From the NCBI GenBank assembly GCA_018825665.1, contig JAHJEG010000033.1, positions 1 through 64,000 on the forward strand: DNA of 64,000 bases, in the 5' to 3' direction. The notes beneath the pieces are model-generated. The model was not told the DNA's origin, searched no databases, and saw only the letters and a list, made by a program, of their open reading frames with translations. This stretch comes from a bacterium. GTDB lineage: Bacteria; Campylobacterota; Campylobacteria; Campylobacterales; Sulfurimonadaceae. The translations under genes and the position numbers were made by a program. Below are positions 27,254 to 39,598 of the stretch, in pieces (positions within the stretch are counted from its first letter, which is position 1; each line of letters starts with the position of its first letter).

Positions 27254-29107
27254 TTAGCTTAACGATACCACACGGTTTCTTCCGTTTTCTTTGGCGGAAT
27301 AAAGATTTTCATCGCATCGTTTTGCTATGGAGTCGACGGTATCCTCATGACGGTACTGCGTCACGCCAAAACTGCAGGTGACATGTTTTACATGTGAAAA
27401 TGTGTTCTCATCGATAACCTTACGAATTTTTTCTGCAAAATCCTCGCAGTGGAATATCTCGGTACGGGAGATAATCATAAACTCTTCCCCGCCCCATCTT
27501 GCAAAAATATCGACAGAACGCGTGTGTTCTGCGACAAGTTTTGTAAGCTCTTTGAGTATGATATCTCCCACATCGTGTCCATAGGTATCGTTGATGGATT
27601 TAAAATGGTCTATATCAAACATAATCAGAGAAAATATCGCACCGTAACGGGAAGCATTTTCTATCTCCTTGTTGAGGAAAAAATTAAAACGGTTACGGTT
27701 GTATATATTGGTAAGAGTATCGTAGTTGGCACGGTTTTCAAGTTTTTCAAACTCATTCAACTCTTTTGTGATATCCCTGAAGATTATAAAAGAGTTTTCA
27801 CTGTTTCTAAAAGGCTTCTTGCTTATCTCAAAGATTCTGATTTCATTCGTGCGAAAATCACTCATCTTGACCAAATGCCTTATATCTGGATATTTTTCTA
27901 TATATTCCGTCCATGTGAGGCTTCCCATCTCTTTTTGAAGATAGCCGTCCTCTTTTAGGAAAAAATCACATATACAGGCGTGTTCCCTGTGAAAATCCTT
28001 TAGTCTCTTATAGCCGAAAAATTTCAGCAGGGCATCGTTGGCATCTTTGATGTTGATTCCATCGGACACGATAAGAATCTCTTTTTGCATATTTATCAGT
28101 TCTCTTGCATACGCCCTGTTCATAATCTGCTTGACTATAAACAGATAAATAAAAAAACCCAAAAGCAGGGCAAGCACGATTTCTGTGAGAAGCGTCTTCA
28201 GATAGCCGCTTTTTGGAGTCTCAGTGATGTCTGTAAACATATAAGCAATATGTTTTCCCTGAATGTCATACATCTTTGTGACTGCAAGGGCAAAGCTGTG
28301 CGCATTGTAGTTGTACTCTATAACCCAAGGGGTATCAACTCTAAGAGCCTCTCTAAGCTCTTTGAGCCTGATAATATACTTCAAACGATTCTGGTCAATA
28401 CTGTCATGATATGCACTCTTTTTAAAATAATAGGATTCCCCTGCTATTTGTATATCATCATAGCGATTGTGCACGATATTCGGTTCTACTTTGGCATCTA
28501 TCTCTTTTGCCTTGAATAAAAAGACATACTGCCTGCCGTACAACTTCTTCATCTCACGAATCAAAGCATCGGAACTCACGCTGTATTCATACGCTCCCAC
28601 AAAATTCCCGTCATAGAATAACGGATACTGAAATCTGAAGGATTCTTTGTTTGTCCCTATTTCCAGACCTTTGCTGTAAGACAAATCGTCTACGATCTTT
28701 TTTATAGAAAAACGCATTTGATAGACAGGATCATCGTACATGCTCAAATTATGAAATCTCAGAAGCGAATACCCCTCTTTGTCAAATACATGCACCCCTT
28801 CCAACAGATCAAGGCTTTGGGTATTATAAAAATTCATCAGATACGCTATCATCTCTTTGCGCACCTCTTCTCTTGATTCTTTGTTCTTTTCATTCAATAG
28901 ACTCAAAAATTTTGAAAGTTCATCCGCATGATGGCTGTAATTATCCTCGTTGGCAAGTTCAAACACATTCATAGCACTGTTAAAAGAGCTTTTCACAGAA
29001 GCCAGCACACTCTTATGAAAATGCTCCATTTTTTGTACATACTGGTCATAGAAGAAAAAACCGGCAAACACCCCGTATAGAATAAAAGCTATAAAATAAT
29101 AACGCAT
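27254..29107 (-). CDS. Membrane diguanylate cyclase with periplasmic Cache-type sensor and PAS domain
   Basis: Order: N-terminal membrane helix (about 3-20), periplasmic sensor (about 25-300, with EGVHVFDKEGYSLLRFHN and FQYPLFYDGNFVGAYEYS typical of Cache-like folds), second helix (about 307-330), PAS (about 340-450), GGDEF (about 455-615). RWGGEEF is intact and RSVD five residues upstream forms an inhibitory site, so an active, feedback-inhibited c-di-GMP synthase is expected. The track begins at a TTG; GGAGG is best spaced from the ATG at 29107, so I use that. It is divergent from a PhnD-like binding protein, a probable ligand partner. Confidence 0.87.
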   Translation of the reverse strand: MRYYFIAFILYGVFAGFFFYDQYVQKMEHFHKSVLASVKSSFNSAMNVFELANEDNYSHHADELSKFLSLLNEKNKESREEVRKEMIAYLMNFYNTQSLDLLEGVHVFDKEGYSLLRFHNLSMYDDPVYQMRFSIKKIVDDLSYSKGLEIGTNKESFRFQYPLFYDGNFVGAYEYSVSSDALIREMKKLYGRQYVFLFKAKEIDAKVEPNIVHNRYDDIQIAGESYYFKKSAYHDSIDQNRLKYIIRLKELREALRVDTPWVIEYNYNAHSFALAVTKMYDIQGKHIAYMFTDITETPKSGYLKTLLTEIVLALLLGFFIYLFIVKQIMNRAYARELINMQKEILIVSDGINIKDANDALLKFFGYKRLKDFHREHACICDFFLKEDGYLQKEMGSLTWTEYIEKYPDIRHLVKMSDFRTNEIRIFEISKKPFRNSENSFIIFRDITKELNEFEKLENRANYDTLTNIYNRNRFNFFLNKEIENASRYGAIFSLIMFDIDHFKSINDTYGHDVGDIILKELTKLVAEHTRSVDIFARWGGEEFMIISRTEIFHCEDFAEKIRKVIDENTFSHVKHVTCSFGVTQYRHEDTVDSIAKRCDENLYSAKENGRNRVVSLS

Positions 29108-29170
29108 CAAGGAACCTCCGCCATTTTTACATTTATTTTACTTTAACATAAAACTGTTTATGATGTCTAC

Positions 29171-29977
29171 ATGAAAGCTGTATTTTTTATACTTATATTA
29201 CTACTGCAACTTCAGGCATCCGAGGTCCTGGTTTTTGGTACGGCGGCGACCGTCGAGACTGCCTTGATGAAAAAAAGACTCATGCCCCTTGTCGACTATC
29301 TGCAGGAGAGCATAGGCAGGCCCATAGAGTTTCAAAGCGGATATGACTATAAGGATGCTATTAAAAAAGTCTCAAACGGGACCTTTCATCTGGCATACAT
29401 CGGTCCTGCCCCTTATGTTTTGGCGAAACGTCTGAATCCCGAATCTATACAGATTCTTGCGGGTTTAAAAAACTCGCAGGAGGGGTGTTTTCACACCGTT
29501 CTTATCGCAAAAAAAGGCTCGCATATTGTAAAACTCGGCGATCTTGAAAATCACAGCTTTGCCTTTGGATCACCCGAATCTACACTCTCTTATTATGTCC
29601 CTATGGAGATGCTGATAAAATCAGGAATGATACAAAAGATAAAAAGATATGATTTTTTAGGACGTCACGACAAGGTAGCCAAGTATGTGATAATGAATAA
29701 ATATGACGCAGGCGCAATCAAGCATTCTGTCGCAAAAAAATATTCCAAACATCTGCAGGTCCTTGCACAGAGCAAGGATATGCATGACTTTATGATTGTG
29801 GCGAATGCAAATATGGATAAAAAACTGCTCCAAAAGATACAAAAAGCCCTTTACGAATTAAAAAACCCCGAGATATTAAAACCTATAAAAGAGTCGGCCA
29901 CAGGATTTGAGCCAAGAGAGGACGGGGATTATGACGAGGTCAGAAAAATCATAGATTTTGTTTCTGTACACAAATAG
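29171..29977 (+). CDS. PhnD-like periplasmic phosphate/phosphite/phosphonate-binding protein
   Basis: This 268-residue protein has an N-terminal signal peptide (about 1-16, ending QASE). It has the type 2 periplasmic-binding fold of PhnD/PtxB proteins: VFGTAATVETAL, then YKDAIKKVSNGTFHLAYIGPAPYVLA, then FAFGSPESTLSYYVP, then DAGAIKHS. No permease or ATPase gene is adjacent. It is divergent from a membrane DGC 63 bases away. A sensory role, presenting a ligand to the DGC, seems more likely than transport; that is inference from context. The ligand class is from family knowledge and may be broader than phosphorus oxyanions. Confidence 0.82.
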   Translation: MKAVFFILILLLQLQASEVLVFGTAATVETALMKKRLMPLVDYLQESIGRPIEFQSGYDYKDAIKKVSNGTFHLAYIGPAPYVLAKRLNPESIQILAGLKNSQEGCFHTVLIAKKGSHIVKLGDLENHSFAFGSPESTLSYYVPMEMLIKSGMIQKIKRYDFLGRHDKVAKYVIMNKYDAGAIKHSVAKKYSKHLQVLAQSKDMHDFMIVANANMDKKLLQKIQKALYELKNPEILKPIKESATGFEPREDGDYDEVRKIIDFVSVHK

Positions 29978-30047
29978 CCAAGGCACAAAACAGCTCTTCC
30001 CCGCTGATTCTTAAACATTGATTAATAGATTTTTTATATAGCTTCGT

Positions 30048-30053
30048 TATAAT
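30048..30053 (+). promoter_or_regulatory. Probable -10 box upstream of the CBS-PAS-GGDEF-EAL gene
   Basis: TATAAT sits 34 bases before the TTG start at 30087, inside GCTTCGTTATAATCG. AT-rich sequence with a T-run lies just upstream. No clear -35 is visible. Confidence 0.5.
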
Positions 30054-30086
30054 CGTTGGAGATAATCACTTTAAAAAGGGTTCCCT

Positions 30087-33000
30087 TTGAATCATTTTAT
30101 GAATATATCTGATATTATGTGTACAGATGTGGCATCCTTAGGGATAGACTCTTCGCTTCAAGAAGTTGTTCTTTTGATGCAAAGCAAAGAGATCAGCTCC
30201 GTTGTCGTCTGCAAAGACGATACTCCTGTCGGTATTATCACCGAACGGGATATCGCCAGAGCGGCTTTATCGCCTGAGGAAAGTCTCACAAAAGCTGCTT
30301 CTGAAGTGATGGCTGCACCCGTCTGCACCGTACAAAAAGATGCCGATTACAGAGATGCGTATATGACTATGGTGGAGCGCGGCATTCGTCATCTCGTTGT
30401 TGTAGATGAACAAAATACCCTGCTTGGCATCCTGGATGAAGGTGATTTTTTGCGCCATCTGAGCCCCGAACAGCTTCTAGCAATCAAAGAGATAGAAAAG
30501 GTGATGAGCAAGCTTGTCCTTACATGCTCTCCCGATGAGACAGTTGCTTATGCCCTAAAACTCATGAACAAAAAACGTGTCAGCACTCTGGTGATACAAA
30601 AAGAGGGGAAACCGGTCGGTATTCTCAGTGAACGGGACACGCTCAAACTGATTCAACTGCCAAACAGCGTATTACAAACAGCCGTAAAAGAGTTTATGTC
30701 CTCACCCGTTATAACTATTCATTATAAACAAACCGTTTTAAATGCACAGAGTGTCATGGCGGACAAGCGTGTGAGAAGACTCATAGTCGTTGACAGCGAA
30801 GGTAACACCAAAGGTATCATAACACGTCATGACCTTATCAAAAATCTACCCAATTACTATATCGAACTCTTGCGCGAAATGGTTGAAAATCAAAAACAGC
30901 TTGTCACAAAGACAAAAAAACAGCTTGATGAAAAACTTTTTTTTCAAAATGCTATGCAGGCACTCCCCCATTCACTTGTCTTTGCAGCGGACAAGGAAGG
31001 GTACGTACAGTTTGTCAATATAAAAAAGAATGAATCCTGCGAAATACCCGATGTAAAGATTGGTGATAATCTTTCTACCCTGAGCGATACTCTTTTTGAA
31101 CTCCTGCAAGATTCAAAATGGCAGGAAAAACTGGCTCTGAAATACACCCTGAATAAAATTATAGAGATAGAAAATACCGGCACACACCCTCTTTGTTATT
31201 TTCAAACAAGCATTTCAGAGATTTACAACAGCGAGAATACACTTGAAGGATACATATTTATCGCTAAAGATATCTCCACGAGCGAGCATCTTAAAAAAGA
31301 ACTTAGAAACACTTCTGAAAAACTGGAAAACGCGTATCATATAGCCAAAATAGGAAACTGGCAGCTTGATGCAAATACGATGGACGCGGTCTGGTCAGAT
31401 GAGATATGCGATATTCTGGGCATTCAAAGGGGAACGGTTGGCGGTCCGAAAATTTTAAGCCAATTCGTAAAAGATAAAGATTTTTCCAAAATAAGCAACT
31501 CCCTAGCTTCTGCAATAGAATACGCAACCGAGCATGAAGTGATTTATGAAATCACGCGTCCAAATGATAAACAGACACGATGGGTAGAGTGCCGTGCGAA
31601 AAGAGAGATTGACAAAGATGGAAACACCCAAGCTCTTTTGGGAACGCTTCAGGATATCACCCAACGCGTCAAGTCTGAAAAAAGTATTCAGCATCTCAAC
31701 AGTCTGCTCAAGTCTATTCGAACCATCAATCAGCTTATCATAAAAGAGCGAAGTCCTGAGAGACTTTTACAAAAAATATGTGATGAGATAACACATGTAC
31801 GTAATTTTTACGGTGCGTGGATTCTCCTGCATTCCAATCAAAAAAACGAGTTTTACAGTTCCGGTTTTAAAGAATCTGAAATATCCAAGATGAAACAAAA
31901 CCTAAACAGTCATATACTTCCGGAGTGTTGCAGTGATACCTCCTCCGGCGTAAAAATCTATGAAAATACAAAGATGCAATGCATAGAATGTCCCTTATCT
32001 ACGGCATCTAAAGAGCAAATAGCGATTACTGCACCCATTATCTTTAATGGAATCCACTTCGGACATCTTGGACTCTCTGTGCCGCTGGAATCTGTGCAAA
32101 ACAATGAAGAAAAGCAGCTTATCAAAGAGCTCTCCGATGATATTGCCTTTAGTCTCAATGCAATTGCGCAAAATGAGATCTATGAAAAGACCCAGCGCCG
32201 CTACCGCTCTTTGGTGGATAATTCACAAGACGGTATCTTTATTCATACTTTAGAGGGGGTACTTCTGGATGTAAACCCCGCCCTTGAACTGCTTCACGGC
32301 CGCCCAAAAGAAGAGATCATCGGTCACAATGTGATTGAATTTTACAAACCTGAAAATCTTCCTCTGGCGGCATTGCATTTTGAGGAGATTCAAAAAACCG
32401 GTCATATAATGCTCGATATGGAACTTTTGAAACTTGATGGAACCCCTTTTCATGCAGAACTGGTTGCATCTCTTGTTGAGATTGACGGTGAAAACGTAGT
32501 GCAGGGCTCGATTCGTGACGTCACCCAAAGATATGAAGCTGAAAAAAAAGCAAAGGAGAGTGAAGATACGATGATATTGGCACTTGAGAGTGCCGGACAC
32601 GGTGTTTGGGAGTACAATATCAAGACCAACGAGATACTTTTTTCCCATCATTACAAAAGTATGCTCGGATATACAGACGAGGAACTTGACAACTCTTTAG
32701 ACACTTTTTTGGAGCTTGTTCACCCTGATGATTTAAAATATACACAATTTTCTGTTGAGAGATTTATACAGCAGAACAAAAAAAGTCTGCGTCTCACCTT
32801 TAGGCTCAGATGCAAGGACGGTACATACAAATGGATCCTCTCTATTGCGACAAAGGTTATCTATGAAGGGGAAAGAGCCGTTAAAATAACAGGTACGAAT
32901 ACGGATATTTCCGAACAAAAAGAGGAAGAGGAAAAATTCAAACGTATCTTCAAGGACTCTCCTACAGGGATTATCTACTATACCTCTGAGGGTATTCTAC

Positions 33001-35328
33001 TCGACTGCAACGACAAATTTGCAAAACTTTTTCATACTGAACCCGAAAAACTCATCGGTATCAATATCTTTGACACAATAAAAAACGAAAATTTCATACA
33101 GGCCTTTCAATCTTCCATAGAAACAGGACATGGTGAATATGAAGGGTGGTATGAAGCTTCGACCACCACTGCAATCGGCTATGGACATGCCATATTTCAT
33201 GGAATAAAAGATGCCGATGGCAAAATACGCAACGGTATCGGTCTTGTTTCGGAATATACAAAACTCAAAGAAACCGAATCTTCCCTTCGTCTTTTCAAAC
33301 GCGGAGTAGAAGCATCCACAGAGGGTATAGTCATCACAAAAGCCGACGGAAATCAGGATGCCGTCTATGTAAACCCTGCATTTGAAAGATTAACCGGCTA
33401 CACTTCCCGGGAGATTCTTGGAAAAGAACTCTCATTTTTACAGGATACTACACAAAATGAAAATGAACTGCTCAGCTTGCATGATGCACTGGAAAAAGGG
33501 ATATCCAAAACCGTCTTTTTAAATAATCTAAAAAAAGACGGAACCAGGTTTATATCCCGACTCAGTATGGACCCCATATTTGACGAAAACAACAAGTTGA
33601 GCCATTTTGTCGGTTTTCAAAAAGACATCACAAAATTAAAAGAGGATGAAAAACGCCTGAGACAGTCTGCTGCCGTATTTGAAAATACTTCAGAAGGGGT
33701 AATGATTACTGATGCACAGGTTTATATCATAGATGTCAATGATGCCTTCACCTCGATAACAGGAAGAACAAAAGAAGAAGCAATCCATCAGAAACCTTCT
33801 ATCCTGAAATCAGGCAGACATGATAAGGCTTTTTATCAAGGCATGTGGAAAAGCATCACCGATACAGGGCAGTGGTGCGGCGAGATATGGAACAGACGTA
33901 AAAACGGCGAAATATATCCCCAATGGCTCAACATAAGCAGTGTAAAAAATTCTCTTGGGGAGATAGAGAACTATATCGCCGTCTTCTCCGACATCACGAC
34001 ACTCAAAGAGTCTGAAGAAAAACTCGACTATATGGCACACCATGATCATCTCACCGAATTGCCAAACAGAATTTTACTAAAAGCAAGACTGCAGCATACC
34101 CTCAGTATCAACAAACGTCAAAAACTACTGACGGCCGTAATGTTTATGGACCTGGATAACTTCAAAAATATTAACGACAGTTACGGTCATTCGGTGGGAG
34201 ATGAAGTCTTGGTGGCTGTTTCAAGCAGAATCTTGTCTACCTTAAGAGAAGATGACACACTCGCCCGCATAGGCGGAGACGAGTTTGTGATCGTCATGGA
34301 TAATTTTAAAACGACAGATGATATAAACAGAGTGGCCCAAAATATTATAGATACCTTTGAAAAGCCCTACTATATAGGAGAAAGAGAGTTTTGGATCACT
34401 TCAAGTATCGGAATCAGTATATCTCCCGAGGATGGGACATCTGCTGAAACACTTATCAAAAATGCAGATACCGCCATGTACGAAGCCAAAAGCGACGGAA
34501 AAAACATGTTCAAATACTATAATGACAATATGACTGCAAAATCATTTGAACGCATGCTTTTTGAAAATGCCCTAAAAACAGCCGTGATAAACAATGAGTT
34601 TGAGGTCTATTACCAGCCTCAGGAAAATATCCAGACAGACACGATTATAGGTTTTGAAGCCCTGCTGCGATGGAATCATCCAAGCCTTGGAATTGTCACC
34701 CCCCGATCGTTTCATACCCATTGCAGAAGAGACAAAGATGATTCTTTTTATTGGTGAGTTCGTACTCGAACAAGCATGCAGAGATATCTCAAAATGGAAA
34801 AAGAATGGAGTTTGCGACGGCAGGGTCGCCGTCAATGTCTCAGGGATTCAGATAGAACATTCAGATTTTGCAGGCACTCTGAAAAAATGCCTGCATAAAT
34901 ACAATGTTGAACCCTCTATGCTCGAAATTGAGGTGACGGAATCTACGGTTATGAAAAATCCCGAACAGTGGATAAGCATACTTGAAGAGATAAAGAGAAT
35001 CGGTGTAACTATAAGCGTTGATGATTTTGGCACCGGATATTCATCCCTGAGCTATTTACGACGCCTGCCTGTAGATACGCTCAAAATCGATATCAGTTTT
35101 GTGCAGGATCTGCCCTTTGAAAAAGATGCCTGTGCTATTGCAAATGCGATTATCAGCATGGCAAACAGTTTGGGACTGACGACTCTGGCTGAAGGTGTTG
35201 AGACACAAGAACAACGTGATTATCTAAAGAAAATAGGATGCATACAGACGCAGGGATTTTTACTTTCAAGACCAATGACATATTCTGCGACATGCGACTG
35301 GCTTACAAATATAAAAACTATAAGATAA
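30087..35328 (+). pseudogene. CBS-PAS-GAF-GGDEF-EAL protein broken by a +1 frameshift in the EAL domain
   Basis: One gene is split in two track ORFs (30087-34757 and 34654-35328). Joined, it gives about 1745 residues: two CBS pairs (1-255), a PAS, a second PAS (about 415-520), GAF (about 545-690), five more PAS domains (about 710-1310), GGDEF (IGGDEF intact, REDD inhibitory site) and EAL (FEALLRW, then in the other frame VNVSG, DDFGTGYSSL, LAEGVET). The break is at CACCCCCCGATCG: with five C instead of six (34699-34704) the text reads VTPDRFIPIAEE, as in normal EAL domains. It could be a sequencing error, a slippage (on/off) site or a true lesion; unbroken, it would both make and degrade c-di-GMP. 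The TTG start has AAGGG 6 nt upstream; an ATG follows at 30099. Confidence 0.88.
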
Positions 35329-35331
35329 AAG

Positions 35332-35367
35332 TTTCCACATGCCGGTACAACTTCCGGCATGTGGAAA
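35332..35367. terminator. Bidirectional terminator hairpin built from an inverted pair of GGCATGTGG motifs
   Basis: TTTCCACATGCCGG and its exact reverse complement CCGGCATGTGGAAA flank an 8-base loop (TACAACTT), a perfect 14-bp stem. It lies in the 48-base gap between the convergent ends of the EAL gene (stop at 35328) and efp (stop at 35377). A-rich sequence precedes it and AATAAAAAAG follows, so it could terminate transcription from either side. Each arm is one full copy of the dispersed 9-mer in its extended form. Confidence 0.85.
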
Positions 35368-35376
35368 TAAAAAAGT

Positions 35377-37164
<1,788 letters not shown>

Positions 37165-37237
37165 TTATTTAATAGAAGATATTAAGTTTCTTTATATTTT
37201 TTAAAGTATACAATCACACTAAAATAAGGGTAGCAGT

Positions 37238-39598
37238 ATGAATTTTTTTAATAAACCGCTAATATTTATCGCTGTTTTTGCTCTGTCTTTTTTTATACTC
37301 AATGAGTCTTTTTCATACTATTTCGGCTTGGAAAAAGCCAAAACGGAATTTTATGAAAAAGACCGTCTTATCCTCACAAACCTTATTGCGGCACAATCTA
37401 AAAACATTGAGACATTAGCCGAGGTCCTGGCCTCAGATGAAAGGGTCAAACAGGGATATATCCAAAACGATCCCGAAATAATAAAAAAACATGTATTTCC
37501 CATTTGGAACAGGATAAAAGATAAAAAAATCACCTATGAAATCCATTTTTTCAAACCGCCGGCGATATCTTTTGTAAATTTTTCCAATTTTAAATCCATC
37601 GGCAATGACGTCTCAAGCGTCAGAACAGATATCCTATGGATCACCTCCTCGTTCAAATCAAGCTCTCACGCCCTTATGTGTAAAACCTATGCGGGATACA
37701 GAGCAACCCATCCCATTATCGACGATAATGGGACCATGCTCGGCGGCTTGTCTCTGGGCAAGAAGATTGACTGGATTCCAGAGGCTATAAAAGAAAGAAC
37801 AACACATGATTCTTTTCTCATCTACACAAAAGAATCAACAAACTCTCTTATGAAAAAATACTATGAACATTTTATAAAGGACAAGGAAGTTGTCGGCGAT
37901 TATATTCTCGCCGACAAGACTATACCCGTAGCGGCTGAAGACATCAAAGGGATAGACTACACAAAAAATATTCAGGATATTGTCATTGCCGATAAAAGCT
38001 ACACCTTATATTCCTACCCGATTATCGACTTCAACAAAGAGACTATGGGCTATGTTTTTACACTTACGCAACTAGAGGAGTTCAAAGAAAGGTTTAGCGC
38101 GAATCTAATCAAAAATTTCATTATCATAGTGCTTACTGCCTTGCTTATCTTTCTTATCACAAGAAGAAGCACTATCACTCTTTTAAAACAGATACATTTT
38201 ATAAAAGAGATTACAAAAGAGATCAAAAAAAGAAACTTCAAACCTCTGCACAAGCTCTCTTTTAATTCCAAAACAGTTGCAGTACCGCTTATAGACCTTG
38301 AAAAAGACATTCTTGAGATGGGACTGGAGCTTGAAAAACAATATACAATCCTCGAAGACGACAACCGGGAAAAAACTCAACAGCTCATCAAACAACTCTA
38401 TACCGATGAAGTAACAGGTCTGGCAAACAGAAATGCTCTCTTTAAAGACCTTGAAAAGAATAAAGACGCTTTTGTGGCTATTTTCAATATTCGAAGCTTT
38501 AAGGAGATCAATGATGCCTTTGGATTTGAAGCCGGCAACCATATCCTAAAAGAAGTAGCAAAGAGACTCGTGCCCCACACGAAGCAAAAAGAGTTCAATA
38601 CATACAGAGTCGGCAGTGATGAATTTGTCATTATAAACAACATTGAAGATATCTCAAAGATTGCTTTTAAAGAGTTTATTATAGATATGATAGACAAGGT
38701 GGAACATACTTTTTTTGACTTTGAAAATGAAGATATCAACATCAGTGTCAATATCTATGCAGGCATATGCCTAGACAAAAACAAAAGACTCGAAAAAGCG
38801 GATATGGCTTTGACCCAGGCAAAAAAAGACAGAAAAGATTACGTGATTTACAGCGAAAAAGAAAACACGCAAGATATGCATATCAATAATATACAGATTA
38901 TCAACAAAATAACAAAAGCTCTTCAAAATGACAATATCATAGTTTACTATCAGGCTATCATAGATAAAAACGGAGACATCACCAAGTATGAAGCTCTGGT
39001 AAGAATGAGAGATGAAAACACGGTTCTATCTCCCTTTTATTTTTTAGACATCTCCAAAAGAACCAAACATTACACAGCTATTTCCAAAGTCGTTATAGAA
39101 AAAACTTTTCAAAAATGCCAAGAGTGCAGCAAAGCTTTTTCGATTAATCTTACTGCGGATGATATTTTAAATGAGGGGACCGTAGTTCTGATAAAAAATA
39201 AAATGCTGACACTGCAGGATCCGACCAAGGTGGTCTTTGAACTTGTAGAATCTGATGATCTTTACAATTTGCCTGAGATTAAAAACTTTATCATCGATAT
39301 AAAAAAGATGGGTGCCAAAATAGCCATTGATGATTTTGGTACAGGGTATTCAAACTTTTCTTATATGATGAAAATACAACCCGATTATTTAAAAATCGAC
39401 GGTTCTTTGATAAAAAATATAAACAGCGATAAGAATGCCTATAAAATCGTCAAGACCATAGTCTCTTTTTCAAAAGAGCTCAACATAAAGACGATAGCTG
39501 AATTCGTCCATTCAAAAGAGATATATGAAGTTTGTAAGGCTATAGGTATAGATGAGTTTCAGGGGTATTATTTTAGCGAGCCAAAAAGCGAACTATAG
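37238..39598 (+). CDS. Membrane GGDEF-EAL protein, probable c-di-GMP phosphodiesterase
   Basis: An N-terminal helix (about 7-23), a periplasmic sensor (about 30-285) and a second helix (about 288-308) lead to GGDEF (about 385-545) and EAL (about 555-780). The GGDEF signature is GSDEF and lacks an upstream RxxD site, so cyclase activity is doubtful. EAL residues look intact: YEALVRM, NLTADD, ELVESDD, DDFGTGYSN and IAEFVHS. It should therefore mainly degrade c-di-GMP, with the GGDEF domain regulatory. The sensor resembles those of the chemoreceptor at 11.5 kb and the sox-linked sensor at 56 kb. AAGGG precedes the ATG by 7 bases. Its last 6 bases overlap the convergent dihydroorotase-like gene. 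Confidence 0.88.
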   Translation: MNFFNKPLIFIAVFALSFFILNESFSYYFGLEKAKTEFYEKDRLILTNLIAAQSKNIETLAEVLASDERVKQGYIQNDPEIIKKHVFPIWNRIKDKKITYEIHFFKPPAISFVNFSNFKSIGNDVSSVRTDILWITSSFKSSSHALMCKTYAGYRATHPIIDDNGTMLGGLSLGKKIDWIPEAIKERTTHDSFLIYTKESTNSLMKKYYEHFIKDKEVVGDYILADKTIPVAAEDIKGIDYTKNIQDIVIADKSYTLYSYPIIDFNKETMGYVFTLTQLEEFKERFSANLIKNFIIIVLTALLIFLITRRSTITLLKQIHFIKEITKEIKKRNFKPLHKLSFNSKTVAVPLIDLEKDILEMGLELEKQYTILEDDNREKTQQLIKQLYTDEVTGLANRNALFKDLEKNKDAFVAIFNIRSFKEINDAFGFEAGNHILKEVAKRLVPHTKQKEFNTYRVGSDEFVIINNIEDISKIAFKEFIIDMIDKVEHTFFDFENEDINISVNIYAGICLDKNKRLEKADMALTQAKKDRKDYVIYSEKENTQDMHINNIQIINKITKALQNDNIIVYYQAIIDKNGDITKYEALVRMRDENTVLSPFYFLDISKRTKHYTAISKVVIEKTFQKCQECSKAFSINLTADDILNEGTVVLIKNKMLTLQDPTKVVFELVESDDLYNLPEIKNFIIDIKKMGAKIAIDDFGTGYSNFSYMMKIQPDYLKIDGSLIKNINSDKNAYKIVKTIVSFSKELNIKTIAEFVHSKEIYEVCKAIGIDEFQGYYFSEPKSEL

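Noticed and set aside
34654-35328. Separate EAL-domain gene starting at 34654
   Set aside because: It lacks a plausible ribosome site, begins mid-domain and continues exactly where the upstream frame breaks. It is treated as part of one frameshifted gene.
37238-39598. LapD ortholog for the adhesin
   Set aside because: LapD has degenerate GGDEF and EAL domains with a HAMP linker. Here the EAL residues are intact and no HAMP is clear.
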